From positions 1 to 64,000 of the forward strand of contig JABDJO010000137.1 of NCBI GenBank assembly GCA_013002465.1: 64,000 bases of DNA. Reading direction: 5' to 3'. Of this stretch, positions 18,116 to 26,726 are shown piece after piece. The notes under the pieces were generated by a model, which was not told the DNA's origin, ran no database searches, and saw only the letters and a program-made list of their open reading frames with translations. Numbering within the stretch: position 1 is the first letter of the stretch; the number at the start of each line of letters is the position of its first letter. This DNA comes from Silicimonas sp. Lineage in GTDB: Bacteria; Pseudomonadota; Alphaproteobacteria; Rhodobacterales; Rhodobacteraceae. The position numbers and the translations under genes were made by a program.

Positions 18116-18859
18116 TCAACCCGCGACGGCGCGCAATGCGCGGGCACGTGCAGGCGGGATCGAGCGGATCTCCAACCCTGTAAACACGTGCAAGGTGTTG
18201 AGATCGCGGTCAACCACGGCGTGATCGCTGACCCAACCGCCAAGCGAAAGATAGCTTCGCAGCAAGGGTGGCATGGTACGCAGGGCACGCTTGGGGTCGG
18301 GCTTTCGGCGCAATCTTTGGGCAAATCGAAAGACGTTTGGCGCCTTGATGCGGGGCAGCCAGCGTTTTGGCGCCAGGTGGCGTTCTTTCAACATGGCAAA
18401 GGCATCCGCATAGGCCTGTTCGTCTGTGCCCTGAAACGAGGAGCAACCAAACAACATTTCAACGCCTTTTGCATCGACAACGCCAGCCAAAGCCCCCCAG
18501 GCGGCACGCAGGACATCGGGGTCACGAACATCGCGCTCAACACAAAAACGACCGACTTCGACCATGGGTTTCTTGTACCCCGCGAGGCCCTTCAGTTCGT
18601 AATATTGAGCCGAATAGCTGCGCCCAATCTCGGCACCCGAGCCAAGCGGCAAAAGCCGCAGCGTGGCGACAAGACGTCCCGTCGCCCGGTCTTCGACCAT
18701 GATGTGCTGACAAGCGCTGTCAAAGGCATCCCTGTCCCGGCCATCAGTTGGGGCCAGATCTCGGTCGGATGCTATAAACGCCTGGTGGCGCAGTCGCTGC
18801 GCACCCTCCAAATCGGCCGGTGTTTCGGCCATCCGCGTGCGATACCTGCCATCTGACAT
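18116..18859 (-). CDS. olsB: ornithine-acyl carrier protein N-acyltransferase
   Basis: Catalyses the first step of ornithine lipid synthesis, acylation of the ornithine alpha-amino group with 3-hydroxyacyl-ACP, at the inner membrane face. The 247-residue protein has the GNAT-like OlsB features: RLRHQAFI near the N-terminus, DRDAFDSACQHIMV, the VEVGRFCVERDVRD segment, LFGCSSFQGT, and LLRSYLSLGGWVSDHAVVD near the C-terminus. olsA is not adjacent. Ornithine lipids are common in Rhodobacterales, so the call fits the organism. Confidence 0.88.
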   Translation of the reverse strand: MSDGRYRTRMAETPADLEGAQRLRHQAFIASDRDLAPTDGRDRDAFDSACQHIMVEDRATGRLVATLRLLPLGSGAEIGRSYSAQYYELKGLAGYKKPMVEVGRFCVERDVRDPDVLRAAWGALAGVVDAKGVEMLFGCSSFQGTDEQAYADAFAMLKERHLAPKRWLPRIKAPNVFRFAQRLRRKPDPKRALRTMPPLLRSYLSLGGWVSDHAVVDRDLNTLHVFTGLEIRSIPPARARALRAVAG

Positions 18860-18958
18860 CGTTGTGACATCCTCTGGTTTCTGCCGGTTGTCTGACTAAA
18901 TATTGTCGCTGATCAAAGGCCATGCAACATGGACACCAGCATGACGAAGGGGAATTTC

Positions 18959-19354
18959 ATGGAAAAAGTTGTCAAATCCGATTCCGAGTGGCGGGCACAG
19001 TTGAACGATCTTGAGTACAAGGTCCTGCGCAAACACGGCACCGAGCGGGCATTTACCAACGACGATTTTTCGAAGGATGCCGGGATGTTCACCTGCAAAG
19101 GCTGCGGCGCGCCCCTGTTCGATCAGGCGCACAAGTTCGACAGTGGCACAGGTTGGCCCTCGTTTTATCAGCCAGCAAGCGATGAAATGATCGAAGAACG
19201 GGAAGACCGAAGCCTGTTCATGCGACGCACCGAAGTACATTGCGCGCGGTGCGAAGGGCATCTGGGGCATGTGTTTCCCGACGGACCTCAACCCACTGGG
19301 TTGCGCTATTGCATCAACGGGGCATCGCTGAACTTCGAACCGGAAGACGGCTAG
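18959..19354 (+). CDS. msrB: peptide-methionine (R)-S-oxide reductase
   Basis: Reduces methionine-R-sulfoxide in proteins. The 131-residue form starts at ATG 18959, which has AAGGGGA seven bases upstream; an ATG at 18929 lacks such a site. Zinc ligands are in the CKGC and CARCEGHLGH motifs, GTGWPSFY forms the substrate pocket, and the catalytic Cys is in RYCINGASLNF. The TAG stop overlaps the stop of the convergent bamE gene in a shared CTAG. Confidence 0.95.
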   Translation: MEKVVKSDSEWRAQLNDLEYKVLRKHGTERAFTNDDFSKDAGMFTCKGCGAPLFDQAHKFDSGTGWPSFYQPASDEMIEEREDRSLFMRRTEVHCARCEGHLGHVFPDGPQPTGLRYCINGASLNFEPEDG

Positions 19355-19818
19355 GAGTCGTTTCCAAGAAGTGCTCCGGCATCGAAGTTGCCGATGTTCG
19401 AGAACAACTGACGCAGGAAACCGATGCCGCGGGTGTTCGAATCCGTGACGCGGCGGGTCAAAGCAACGACTTGCCCGTCTTCAAGCCCGAAGCGTTCGAT
19501 ATTCTGGACCTGGCCGGCTTCAGAGAAACTGATGGCCAGAACTTCGCGGTTCACCTCTTTGGGGGCACGCCACAGGAAACGTTCATAGTCCGATTTGACA
19601 TAGTACCATCCGGCATCGTCAACGATACCCTCGGTGCCCGGGCGACCAAGGATGCGGGCCACCGTGTCCTTGGTATCGCGACCGACTTCGATTTCCTGCA
19701 GCAATTCGGCTTCGGGCACATAGCCATGGCTGCTGTCAAGCCGGGCACATCCGGCCAACACCAGCAACCCGGCGATCAGAAATCCTGTTCTGAGAAGGTT
19801 TTTGTGCGCTAGCTTCAT
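19351..19818 (-). CDS. bamE: outer membrane protein assembly factor BamE
   Basis: Small lipoprotein of the BAM complex that inserts beta-barrel proteins into the outer membrane. From ATG 19818 (AGGGTGGG upstream) the 155-residue precursor has a signal peptide ending in the lipobox LAGC at about residues 22-25, then a SmpA/OmlA domain with GYVPEAELLQEIEVGRDTKDTVARILG-type sequence and the VDDAGWYYVKSD strand. It stands divergent from the yceD-rpmF-plsX cluster, a common position in this order, and converges with msrB. Confidence 0.88.
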   Translation of the reverse strand: MKLAHKNLLRTGFLIAGLLVLAGCARLDSSHGYVPEAELLQEIEVGRDTKDTVARILGRPGTEGIVDDAGWYYVKSDYERFLWRAPKEVNREVLAISFSEAGQVQNIERFGLEDGQVVALTRRVTDSNTRGIGFLRQLFSNIGNFDAGALLGNDS

Positions 19819-19922
19819 TGTACCCACCCTTGCCAAACATCGCCCGTCCGCTTAGAGCGTCCCGACTTCGCCCTTCCGAGGGCATAGCCAGAGAATGACG
19901 CAGGTTCAAGGATTTGCTCATA

Positions 19923-20471
19923 ATGGATCAAAGGTCCGACAGTCTGATCAAAGCCGCATCGGTGCGCGCACCGATTGCGTTCGACCTGATGGCCGATGCA
20001 GATGGACGCGCCGCTCTTGCCCGCGATCTGGGTATTCGCGCGATCAAAAAACTAAGTTTCAAGGGCCAGGTCGAACCCGATGGCGCAGATGATTTGCGTC
20101 TTCAGGCCCTGCTTGGCGCGACCGTAGTTCAGGACTGCGTGGTCACGAACGAACCGGTGACCACAAGGATCGACGAAGAGGTTCTGCGCCGGTATCTGGC
20201 AGATATGACTGAACCCGAGGGCGACGAGGTCGAGATGCCCGAGGACGAGACAACAGACTCCTTGCCCGAAACACTGGATCTAAACCAGATCATGGCCGAG
20301 GCACTTTCCCTTGCGCTTCCACCCTGGCCACGTGCCGAAGGGGTCGATCCAGTGGATGTCACCGTCACCGAACCTGGAAAAACGCCGCTGACGGACGAGG
20401 ATCTGCGCCCCTTCGCGGCACTGAAGGCCCTGCGCGACCCCAAGGCGGACACAGACGGAGACAACGGCTGA
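19923..20471 (+). CDS. yceD: DUF177 (YceD) family protein
   Basis: A 182-residue acidic cytoplasmic protein; ATG 19923 is preceded by AAGGA. The middle part has the DUF177 signature: GATVVQDCVVTNEPVTTRI, with the conserved Cys and the CxxT-type turn. YceD is linked to 23S rRNA or ribosome maturation in other organisms and in plastids. Its place directly before rpmF, plsX and fabH is conserved across bacteria, and supports the assignment. The C-terminus is rich in Asp and Glu. Confidence 0.88.
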   Translation: MDQRSDSLIKAASVRAPIAFDLMADADGRAALARDLGIRAIKKLSFKGQVEPDGADDLRLQALLGATVVQDCVVTNEPVTTRIDEEVLRRYLADMTEPEGDEVEMPEDETTDSLPETLDLNQIMAEALSLALPPWPRAEGVDPVDVTVTEPGKTPLTDEDLRPFAALKALRDPKADTDGDNG

Positions 20472-20615
20472 TTTGTTTCTTGCCTTTCAAGGGAATCGCA
20501 GTATGTTCCCGCCCTTGTTTGAACATTGGGTTGGACAAGACGTCTGCGGACGCGTAAGACCGCTTTGACCTGAAACCGGGGCGCGCGCGCCTTTGAACAG
20601 ACCGAGGATTTGGAC

Positions 20616-20822
20616 ATGGCTGTCCCTCAGAACAAGATCACACCGTCGCGCCGCAACATGCGTCGGGCACACGACGCCCTGACGGCTGCAAATCCGGGCG
20701 AATGCCCGAACTGCGGTGAATTGAAGCGTCCCCATCACGTTTGTGGCGCATGCGGTCACTATGATGACCGGGAGGTTGTCGCTCAGGCCGACGAGATCGA
20801 CCTGGACGAAGACGCGGCCTAA
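20616..20822 (+). CDS. rpmF: 50S ribosomal protein L32
   Basis: A 68-residue zinc-binding ribosomal protein. It has the diagnostic [20 protein letters not shown] start and two CxxC pairs, CPNCGE and [13 protein letters not shown] at 20616 is chosen over 20610 because MAVP is the universal start. Followed after 22 bases by plsX. Confidence 0.97.
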   Translation: MAVPQNKITPSRRNMRRAHDALTAANPGECPNCGELKRPHHVCGACGHYDDREVVAQADEIDLDEDAA

Positions 20823-20844
20823 GCGTCTTCCCGCGGCGCGAGGG

Positions 20845-21957
20845 ATGACGGAACCTACCGATCAGAACCCAGGCGCAGACCAGCGCATTACAATCTCGGT
20901 TGACGCCATGGGCGGCGATCTGGGACCGGCGGCAGTTGTCGCCGGCATTGCCATTTGCGCGCAGCAAAATCCCGATGTGCAGTTCCTGGTCTTCGGGCCA
21001 GAGGCCGAGTTGGACTCCCTTGTTTCGCGGCGAAAACTGACCAGGTGCTGCACAATCCGCAATGTCACCGAAGTCGTGCGCATGGACGACAAGCCAAGCC
21101 ATGTCATGCGTCACGGCAAGGGCACCTCTATGTGGGCCGCTGTCGAAGCCGTGAAATCCGGTGAAGCACAGGCGGTCATTTCCTGCGGCAACACCGGCGC
21201 GTTGATGGCCGTGTCGATGCTGCGGCTTCGCAAACTGCCAGGCGTGGATCGCCCGGCCATCGCCTGTCTTTGGCCGTCGCAAAACCCCGGCGGTTTCAAC
21301 GTGATGCTGGATGTGGGGGCGGACATTCGCGCCGATGCAAAAGATCTTTTGCAGTACGCGTTAATGGGCGGTTCTTATGCCCGCAACGGACTGGGCGTGG
21401 AACGGCCCCGGATCGGTCTGCTGAATGTCGGCACGGAAGAAAACAAAGGTCGACCGGAAATCCGCGAAGCCCATGATTTGATTACCGCTGCTGCCAGTGA
21501 CGCCAGCTTTGACTATGTAGGTTTCGTCGAAGGCGGCGACATTCCCTCGAAACGGGTTGATGTCATCGTCACCGATGGCTTTTCCGGCAATGTGGCGCTG
21601 AAGACCGGCGAAGGCACCGCACTGCTGATCCGCAATTTCCTGCGCCAGGCGTTCAGGGCAACACCGCTTTCACGCATTGCGGCGCTTTTGGCCGTGACGT
21701 CGCTCAGACGACTATCACGGCGCATTGACCCGCGGCGGGTAAACGGAGGCGTTTTTCTGGGCCTGAATGGCACGGTGGTGAAAAGCCATGGCTCGGCTGA
21801 TGCAACCGGGATGTCGTCGGCTTTGCAACTTGCGATCCGTCTGGCCGAGAGCGGCTTCAACGAAAGGCTGGCCGCGCGGGTTGCATCCTTTGACCTGGGC
21901 GGGCAGGATGCCGAAAGTGAGACCGCCGAAGCGGCCGATACAGAGCAGGCACCATGA
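20845..21957 (+). CDS. plsX: phosphate acyltransferase PlsX
   Basis: Converts acyl-ACP to acyl-phosphate, the acyl donor for PlsY in phospholipid synthesis. From ATG 20845 (GCGAGGG upstream) the protein has 370 residues; the open frame extends further upstream through rpmF but that part is not coding. Family motifs are ISVDAMGGDLGP at the N-terminus, GKGTSMWAAVEAVKSGEA, SCGNTGALMA, GNVALKTGEGTA and NGGVFLGLNGTVVKSHG. The last four bases overlap the start of fabH (ATGA), implying translational coupling. Confidence 0.95.
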   Translation: MTEPTDQNPGADQRITISVDAMGGDLGPAAVVAGIAICAQQNPDVQFLVFGPEAELDSLVSRRKLTRCCTIRNVTEVVRMDDKPSHVMRHGKGTSMWAAVEAVKSGEAQAVISCGNTGALMAVSMLRLRKLPGVDRPAIACLWPSQNPGGFNVMLDVGADIRADAKDLLQYALMGGSYARNGLGVERPRIGLLNVGTEENKGRPEIREAHDLITAAASDASFDYVGFVEGGDIPSKRVDVIVTDGFSGNVALKTGEGTALLIRNFLRQAFRATPLSRIAALLAVTSLRRLSRRIDPRRVNGGVFLGLNGTVVKSHGSADATGMSSALQLAIRLAESGFNERLAARVASFDLGGQDAESETAEAADTEQAP

Positions 21958-22925
21958 CTATACGCGCCGTTGTGAAAGGCGTCGGGCACTATCTGCCCGA
22001 GGAAGTCGTCCCAAACTCGTGGTTTGCGGACAAGCTCGAAACGTCGGATGAATGGATCATATCGAGGACCGGCATTGAACGGCGTCATTTCGCCGCCAAC
22101 GGCGAGACCACTTCGGACCTGGCCACCAATGCCGCCGAAAGGGCGCTGGCCGCATCCGGACTGACCGCCAACGACATCGACGCCCTGATAGTGGCCACTT
22201 CGACCCCGGACCTCACCTTCCCCTCCGCCGCGACCATGGTGCAAGCCCGGCTGGGCATGGAGCGAGGTTTCGCATTTGACATTCAGGCGGTTTGTGCGGG
22301 GTTCGTGTTCGCGATGTCCCAAGCCAATGCGCTGATCGTCTCGGGCCAAGCCAAACGCGCCCTTGTAATTGGCGCTGAAACTTTCAGTCGCATCCTTGAC
22401 TTCGATGATCGGGGCACTTGCGTTCTTTTTGGTGACGGGGCCGGTGCCCTGGTGCTTGAAGCGGCAGAAGCCGACGGAACCGCAGCCGACCGCGGCATAC
22501 TCACGGTGGATCTGCATTCGGACGGACGCCACAAGGACATCCTTTATGTGGACGGTGGTGTTTCCACGCAAAGCACCGGACAACTGAGGATGCAGGGCAA
22601 GGAAGTGTTCCGGCATGCGGTCGAGAAACTTGCAAAGACCGCTCATACATCGCTCGACAAACTGGGCCTCTCTGGCGATGACATCGATTGGATCGTGCCA
22701 CACCAGGCGAATCTTCGTATCATCAAGTCGACCGCCCAAAAAATGGGCGTGGGCATGGATCGGGTGGTTGTCACGGTTCAGGACCACGGCAACACCTCGG
22801 CGGCATCGATTCCCCTGGCCTTGTCGGTTGGGGTCGAACGCGGTCAGATCAAACGCGGAGATCTGCTTGTGACCGAGGCAATCGGCGGCGGATTGGCCTG
22901 GGGTTCGGTAATTATCCGCTGGTAA
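21954..22925 (+). CDS. fabH: 3-oxoacyl-ACP synthase III
   Basis: Initiates fatty acid synthesis by condensing acetyl-CoA with malonyl-ACP. The 323-residue enzyme has the catalytic Cys in DIQAVCAGFVFA (about residue 112), the His in IVPHQANLRII and the Asn in DHGNTSAASIPLAL. Overlaps plsX by four bases; together they couple the supply of acyl chains to phospholipid synthesis. Confidence 0.96.
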   Translation: MTIRAVVKGVGHYLPEEVVPNSWFADKLETSDEWIISRTGIERRHFAANGETTSDLATNAAERALAASGLTANDIDALIVATSTPDLTFPSAATMVQARLGMERGFAFDIQAVCAGFVFAMSQANALIVSGQAKRALVIGAETFSRILDFDDRGTCVLFGDGAGALVLEAAEADGTAADRGILTVDLHSDGRHKDILYVDGGVSTQSTGQLRMQGKEVFRHAVEKLAKTAHTSLDKLGLSGDDIDWIVPHQANLRIIKSTAQKMGVGMDRVVVTVQDHGNTSAASIPLALSVGVERGQIKRGDLLVTEAIGGGLAWGSVIIRW

Positions 22926-23020
22926 GCGGCTTCAACGCCCATTTCCAACCACTTGATATTGACTCGGAAAATCATCCCGCCCATTCTAATGGTTAATCAT
23001 TTACAAGACAGGGGACAGGG

Positions 23021-23323
23021 ATGAGCGAGAAGACTTTGACACGGATGGATCTCAGCGATGCGGTATTCCGTGAAGTTGGGCTGAGCCGTAATGAATCCGC
23101 ACAACTGGTCGAAAGCGTCCTTCTTCATATGTCAGACGCCCTGGTAAAAGGCGAACAGGTCAAGATATCGTCCTTCGGCACCTTCTCGATCCGCGACAAG
23201 GCGGCCCGTGTGGGCCGGAATCCAAAGACCGGCGAAGAAGTTCCCATTCATCCCCGCCGCGTCCTGACCTTCCGTCCTTCTCACTTGATGAAAGAGCGTG
23301 TGGCTGCCGGCAACAAGGCCTGA
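23021..23323 (+). CDS. ihfA: integration host factor alpha subunit
   Basis: DNA-bending nucleoid protein, working as a heterodimer with IhfB. At 100 residues it has the normal length, an amphipathic dimerising N-terminal helix pair and the DNA-intercalating beta-arm [34 protein letters not shown] stretch precedes the ATG. The 95-base upstream gap after fabH contains a TTGACT box, so it may have its own promoter. merR follows after 6 bases. Confidence 0.95.
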   Translation: MSEKTLTRMDLSDAVFREVGLSRNESAQLVESVLLHMSDALVKGEQVKISSFGTFSIRDKAARVGRNPKTGEEVPIHPRRVLTFRPSHLMKERVAAGNKA

Positions 23324-23329
23324 TCCACG

Positions 23330-24043
23330 GTGAAGAAATCTCGCGACGCTTTTCGAACGATCTCGGAAGTGGCCGAATGGCTGGACGTGCCGACGCACGT
23401 TCTTCGCTTTTGGGAATCGCGTTTTAGCCAAATCAAGCCGGTGAAACGGGCGGGTGGGCGCCGGTATTACCGGCCGTCGGACATGCGCGTCATCGGTGGC
23501 GTGAAAACGCTGTTGCACGACCAGGGAATGACCATTCGCGGAGTCCAAAAACTGTTCCGCGAAAACGGTATCAAGCACGTGTCGTCGTTCTCCGCTCCTC
23601 TGTTTGGCGAAGAGGAAGAAGTCGCCGAGGAAACGGCCGTGTTCGAGCACGAAGCCGCACTGGCACCGGCCGCGGCCGCTGCGCGCTCGACGCGCGATGC
23701 TGAGCCCGATCCGGTCATTGATCCACCTGAGGCAGAGGTCCAGGAAACCCCTGTGTTTCTACACCGTTCGCAGCCCAAGCCCGAACCTGCCGAGGAGCCT
23801 GCCGCAGAGACAGCGGACCCCCTGCCTGAGGTCATCGAGGCCACTGCAGAACCGGCGGGCCACATTCCTCCGACACCAGATGTTCCCGACGCAGACCCCG
23901 AAGATGACGACCCGCGCCACGAGGCGCCTCTTGGGATCGCGGCGCGGGCGCATCTGGCGAAGCGTGCCAACCTGGAATCTCACCGAGGCGAACTGGCTGC
24001 GGCAGCCGCCCGGTTGAAAGACCTTCTGGAACGGGCTTCCTGA
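23330..24043 (+). CDS. MerR family transcriptional regulator
   Basis: A 237-residue regulator, starting with GTG 23330, six bases after ihfA. The N-terminal 70 residues are a MerR winged helix: [22 protein letters not shown], then [17 protein letters not shown] and [11 protein letters not shown]. The rest is a low-complexity tail rich in Pro, Ala and Glu, without Cys clusters, so it is not a metal sensor of the MerR/CueR type. This ihfA-merR arrangement is widespread in alphaproteobacteria, but its targets are not known to me. Confidence 0.88.
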   Translation: MKKSRDAFRTISEVAEWLDVPTHVLRFWESRFSQIKPVKRAGGRRYYRPSDMRVIGGVKTLLHDQGMTIRGVQKLFRENGIKHVSSFSAPLFGEEEEVAEETAVFEHEAALAPAAAAARSTRDAEPDPVIDPPEAEVQETPVFLHRSQPKPEPAEEPAAETADPLPEVIEATAEPAGHIPPTPDVPDADPEDDDPRHEAPLGIAARAHLAKRANLESHRGELAAAAARLKDLLERAS

Positions 24044-24108
24044 TCGCATGCTCTCTGTCCAGATCGGCTCTTGCCCCCGGTCTCGTTTTGCGCCAGAAGG
24101 CGCTTCGT

Positions 24109-24186
24109 CGGGCTATGGCGCAGCCTGGTTAGCGCGTCCGTCTGGGGGACGGAAGGTCGCAGGTTCGAATCCTGCTAGCCCGACCA
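24109..24186 (+). tRNA. tRNA-Pro (anticodon GGG)
   Basis: A complete cloverleaf: acceptor stem CGGGCTA (24109-24115) pairs with TAGCCCG (24176-24182), discriminator A and an encoded CCA end (24184-24186). The anticodon stem TCCGT / ACGGA encloses the 7-base loop CTGGGGG, giving anticodon GGG, which reads CCC and CCU. The T-arm has GGTTCGAATCC. The dcd start codon is only 22 bases downstream, so the tRNA may be processed from a shared transcript. Confidence 0.97.
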
Positions 24187-24208
24187 ATCAACCGACCAAG
24201 GTGACACC

Positions 24209-25282
24209 GTGACCGGCGTTCTGCCCGACAGTGCAATCCGTCAGATGATCAAAGACGGTTCGGTGTCAGCCGAGGTCGAAGTGACACCCGGCCAAATTCA
24301 GCCTGCCTCTCTTGATCTGAGACTCGGCAATACTGCCTATCGCGTCCGCGCTTCGTTTCTTGCAGGAAAGGGGCGCCGCGTCGCAGACCGCCTGCACGAC
24401 TTTACCATGCACCAGATTGACCTCCGCCACGGCGCTGTCCTTGAAAAGGACTGCGTATATGTTGTCCCGCTGTTGGAAAGTCTGAGCCTGCCCAATGGGA
24501 TAGCGGGTGCCGCAAGCGCGAAATCCTCGATCGGGCGGCTTGACCTTCTGACCCGGATCATCACCGACTTCGGGACCGAATTTGACCGCATCCCCGATGG
24601 TTACAAGGGACAATTGTACGTCGAAATCTGCCCCCAGAGTTTTTCGGTGATCGCGCAAACCGGGCAGATGTTGAACCAGGTGATCTTCCGCAAGGGTCAG
24701 ACGACGATCTCGGACGAAGACCTGACCGCCCTGCACCAAAGGACTCCGATCGTGTCGGGCGATGCCGAGATTTCCGGGGGCCTGGGATTTTCGGTGGATC
24801 TTAAGCCGACTTCGGGAACCCTGGTCGGTTATCGTGCAAAGCCCCATACCGGGGTCATAGACCTGTCAAAGCTGGCCTATTACGACCCGCGAGAGTTCTG
24901 GGAAGAGGTGCGCACCGAAACTGGTTGGATCATCCTTGACCCCGGCGCGTTTTATATCCTTGTCAGTCGCGAAGCCATCGTGATCCCCCCGACCCATGCC
25001 GCCGAAATGGCACCCTATGTGGCCATGGTGGGCGAGTTTCGCGTGCACTACGCTGGCTTTTTCGACCCCGGCTTTGGTTGGGCCGAGGCCGGAGGAACAG
25101 GGTCCCGAGGTGTGCTGGAAGTGCGCTGCCACGAAGCGCCATTTGTTCTAGAGCATGGTCAGCTGGTAGGACGCTTGGTCTATGAACGGATGGCTTCGGA
25201 ACCCGAGGCGCTCTATGGCCGCGAAATTGCGTCGAATTATCAAGGGCAAGGCCTGAAACTCTCGAAGCATTTCAAAATGTGA
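24209..25282 (+). CDS. dcd: double-length dCTP deaminase (Dcd-like)
   Basis: Deaminates dCTP to dUTP in pyrimidine nucleotide synthesis. At 357 residues it is almost twice the usual 190, and reads as two homologous halves. The first half has the Dcd substrate motif AKSSIGRLDL (about residues 99-108) and PDGYKGQLYVEICP; the second has a diverged version ending in GFFDPGFGWAE and LVGRLVYERM. GTG start with AAGGTG seven bases upstream. The longer fused form is seen in other alphaproteobacteria. Whether both halves are catalytic cannot be judged here; the first half keeps the more canonical motif. Confidence 0.85.
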   Translation: MTGVLPDSAIRQMIKDGSVSAEVEVTPGQIQPASLDLRLGNTAYRVRASFLAGKGRRVADRLHDFTMHQIDLRHGAVLEKDCVYVVPLLESLSLPNGIAGAASAKSSIGRLDLLTRIITDFGTEFDRIPDGYKGQLYVEICPQSFSVIAQTGQMLNQVIFRKGQTTISDEDLTALHQRTPIVSGDAEISGGLGFSVDLKPTSGTLVGYRAKPHTGVIDLSKLAYYDPREFWEEVRTETGWIILDPGAFYILVSREAIVIPPTHAAEMAPYVAMVGEFRVHYAGFFDPGFGWAEAGGTGSRGVLEVRCHEAPFVLEHGQLVGRLVYERMASEPEALYGREIASNYQGQGLKLSKHFKM

Positions 25283-25403
25283 TCGCGGACACCGTCCAAA
25301 ACTCGATGAAATTGTGTTATGGTAATCCTCAGGCGCGCCCAGGGCGATTCCATTCACCCCTGAACGCACAGTCGAACCTAGTGGATGCCCGAGCGCGCCG
25401 TTC

Positions 25404-25915
25404 TCACAAACGTTTTTCCATGAAAACAAGGTATGGCAACAACTCGTCGTCGCTGAAATGATCGCTTTCCGGGTAGGGTGCGCGATAGGCAAACCCCATG
25501 TCTTCGTATAACCCAATGGCCGCCTTCAGGTTCTTCGCGGTATCCAGCCGAAGTGAGCGCGCTCCTGTGGCACGTGCGGCAGTCATAGCGGCCTCGACCA
25601 AGGCGCGCGCCCGGCGCCGGTCCCGCGCCCCTCTGGGACAACGTAAAGGCGCTTGATCTCCATGTCGTGATTGCCCGAGGGTCTGAGGAATACCATACCC
25701 AAAATGTCGTCATCTTCGGTTTCGGCTACAAAGGTCTGGCCCTCTGGCGGTATCACCTTGGACAGGGACCGAACGGTGTTTGCCAAAAGCACGTCTGCAT
25801 CGAACGTCAGGCCCGCAGCCCGTTCAAGGTCGTCACACACGAACCGGATATAATCGCCCAATAACCCGTCAAGCTTTTGCACGTCCTCCAGGGTATCCAG
25901 CGTTTTGATCTTCAT
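25404..25915 (-). pseudogene. GNAT family N-acetyltransferase, frameshifted
   Basis: One GNAT acetyltransferase split in two frames. The upstream part (25915 down to about 25605) ends with the acetyl-CoA-binding RLYVVPEGRGTGAGRA; the downstream part continues in another frame as LVEAAMTAARATGARSLRLDT, through GLYEDMGF and to the stop at 25404. The junction is a GC dinucleotide run at 25603-25610; removing one GC unit restores GAGRALVEA exactly. Either a true null mutation, a phase-variable tract or a sequencing error. It ends the scpA-scpB operon, 12 bases after the small basic gene. Confidence 0.75.
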
Positions 25916-25927
25916 TCGCGCGAAGGG

Positions 25928-26074
25928 CTAGAGCCGACCAATGCGGCGACCGATCTTCATCGCCTGCTTCGCGCGCTTGGTGCTTGGATCCACTTTCTGG
26001 CCTTTCGAAAGCCGCTTACTGCCGTGACGCATAAGCAATTGGATGGCCATTCTGATCAGACGGTTTGCATTCAT
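25928..26074 (-). CDS. small basic protein of 48 residues coupled to scpB
   Basis: A short frame whose ATG (26074) is 4 bases past the scpB stop. The product is strongly basic (about a third Lys and Arg), with an amphipathic MNANRLIRMAIQLLMRHG start and a KRAKQAMKIGRRIGRL end. No Cys and no signal peptide. I do not recognise it. Its place, immediately after the condensin genes, and its charge make nucleic-acid binding possible, but this is inference. Confidence 0.6.
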   Translation of the reverse strand: MNANRLIRMAIQLLMRHGSKRLSKGQKVDPSTKRAKQAMKIGRRIGRL

Positions 26075-26078
26075 CGGG

Positions 26079-26726
26079 TTAATCCTCGTCTTCGAACATA
26101 TCGACCTGGTTTTCCTCGTCTTCATCTTCGCTTGACAATGGCTCACCGGGTGGTGGTCGATTCTCCAGCAATCCGGCCGCGCGCAGTTCCTTCAGCCCAG
26201 GCAAATCGCGGGCACTTTCAAGGCCGAAGTGATCCAGAAATTCCTCGGTAACCATGTAGGTGACGGGCCGACCCGGGGTCATCTTGCGACGGCCAAATTT
26301 CACCCATTCCAGTTCCAAAAGCTGATCGACCGTACCCCGGCTGACACTGACGCCCCGGATCTCTTCGATCTCGGAGCGCGTGACCGGTTGGTGATAGGCA
26401 ATGATCGCCAGCGTTTCGATCGCCGCACGGCTGAGTTTCCGGGTCTCGACCGTTTCCTTCTGCATCAGAAAACTCAAATCCGCAGCCGTGCGCATGGCCC
26501 AGCCGTCACCCACTTTGACGACGCCCACCCCGCGCCCGTCATACCGCTTCTTCAGCAACTGAAGCGCCTCGGCAGCGTCGCACCCATGTGGCATGCGCGC
26601 GTTCAGTTCCGCCACGGTCACGGGCTGTTCGGTTGCGAACAGAATCGCCTCGACCATGCGTTCCTGTTCGGCAATCGGAGGGGCTTCGAAAAGGCTTTCG
26701 ATATCCTGTGCTTCGGGTTCAACCAT
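26079..26726 (-). CDS. scpB: segregation and condensation protein B
   Basis: Winged-helix kleisin partner of ScpA in the SMC-ScpAB condensin that compacts and segregates chromosomes. The 215-residue protein has the family sequences VEAILFATEQPVTVAEL, LSRAAIETLAIIAYHQPVTR and IRGVSVSRGTVDQLLE. The C-terminus is an acidic tail (SSEDEDEENQVDMFEDED). The start overlaps the end of scpA by 8 bases. Confidence 0.93.
   Translation of the reverse strand: MVEPEAQDIESLFEAPPIAEQERMVEAILFATEQPVTVAELNARMPHGCDAAEALQLLKKRYDGRGVGVVKVGDGWAMRTAADLSFLMQKETVETRKLSRAAIETLAIIAYHQPVTRSEIEEIRGVSVSRGTVDQLLELEWVKFGRRKMTPGRPVTYMVTEEFLDHFGLESARDLPGLKELRAAGLLENRPPPGEPLSSEDEDEENQVDMFEDED

Noticed and set aside
21513-22787. 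Long minus-strand frame of 424 codons over plsX and fabH
   Set aside because: plsX and fabH have all catalytic motifs on the plus strand; this is a shadow frame.
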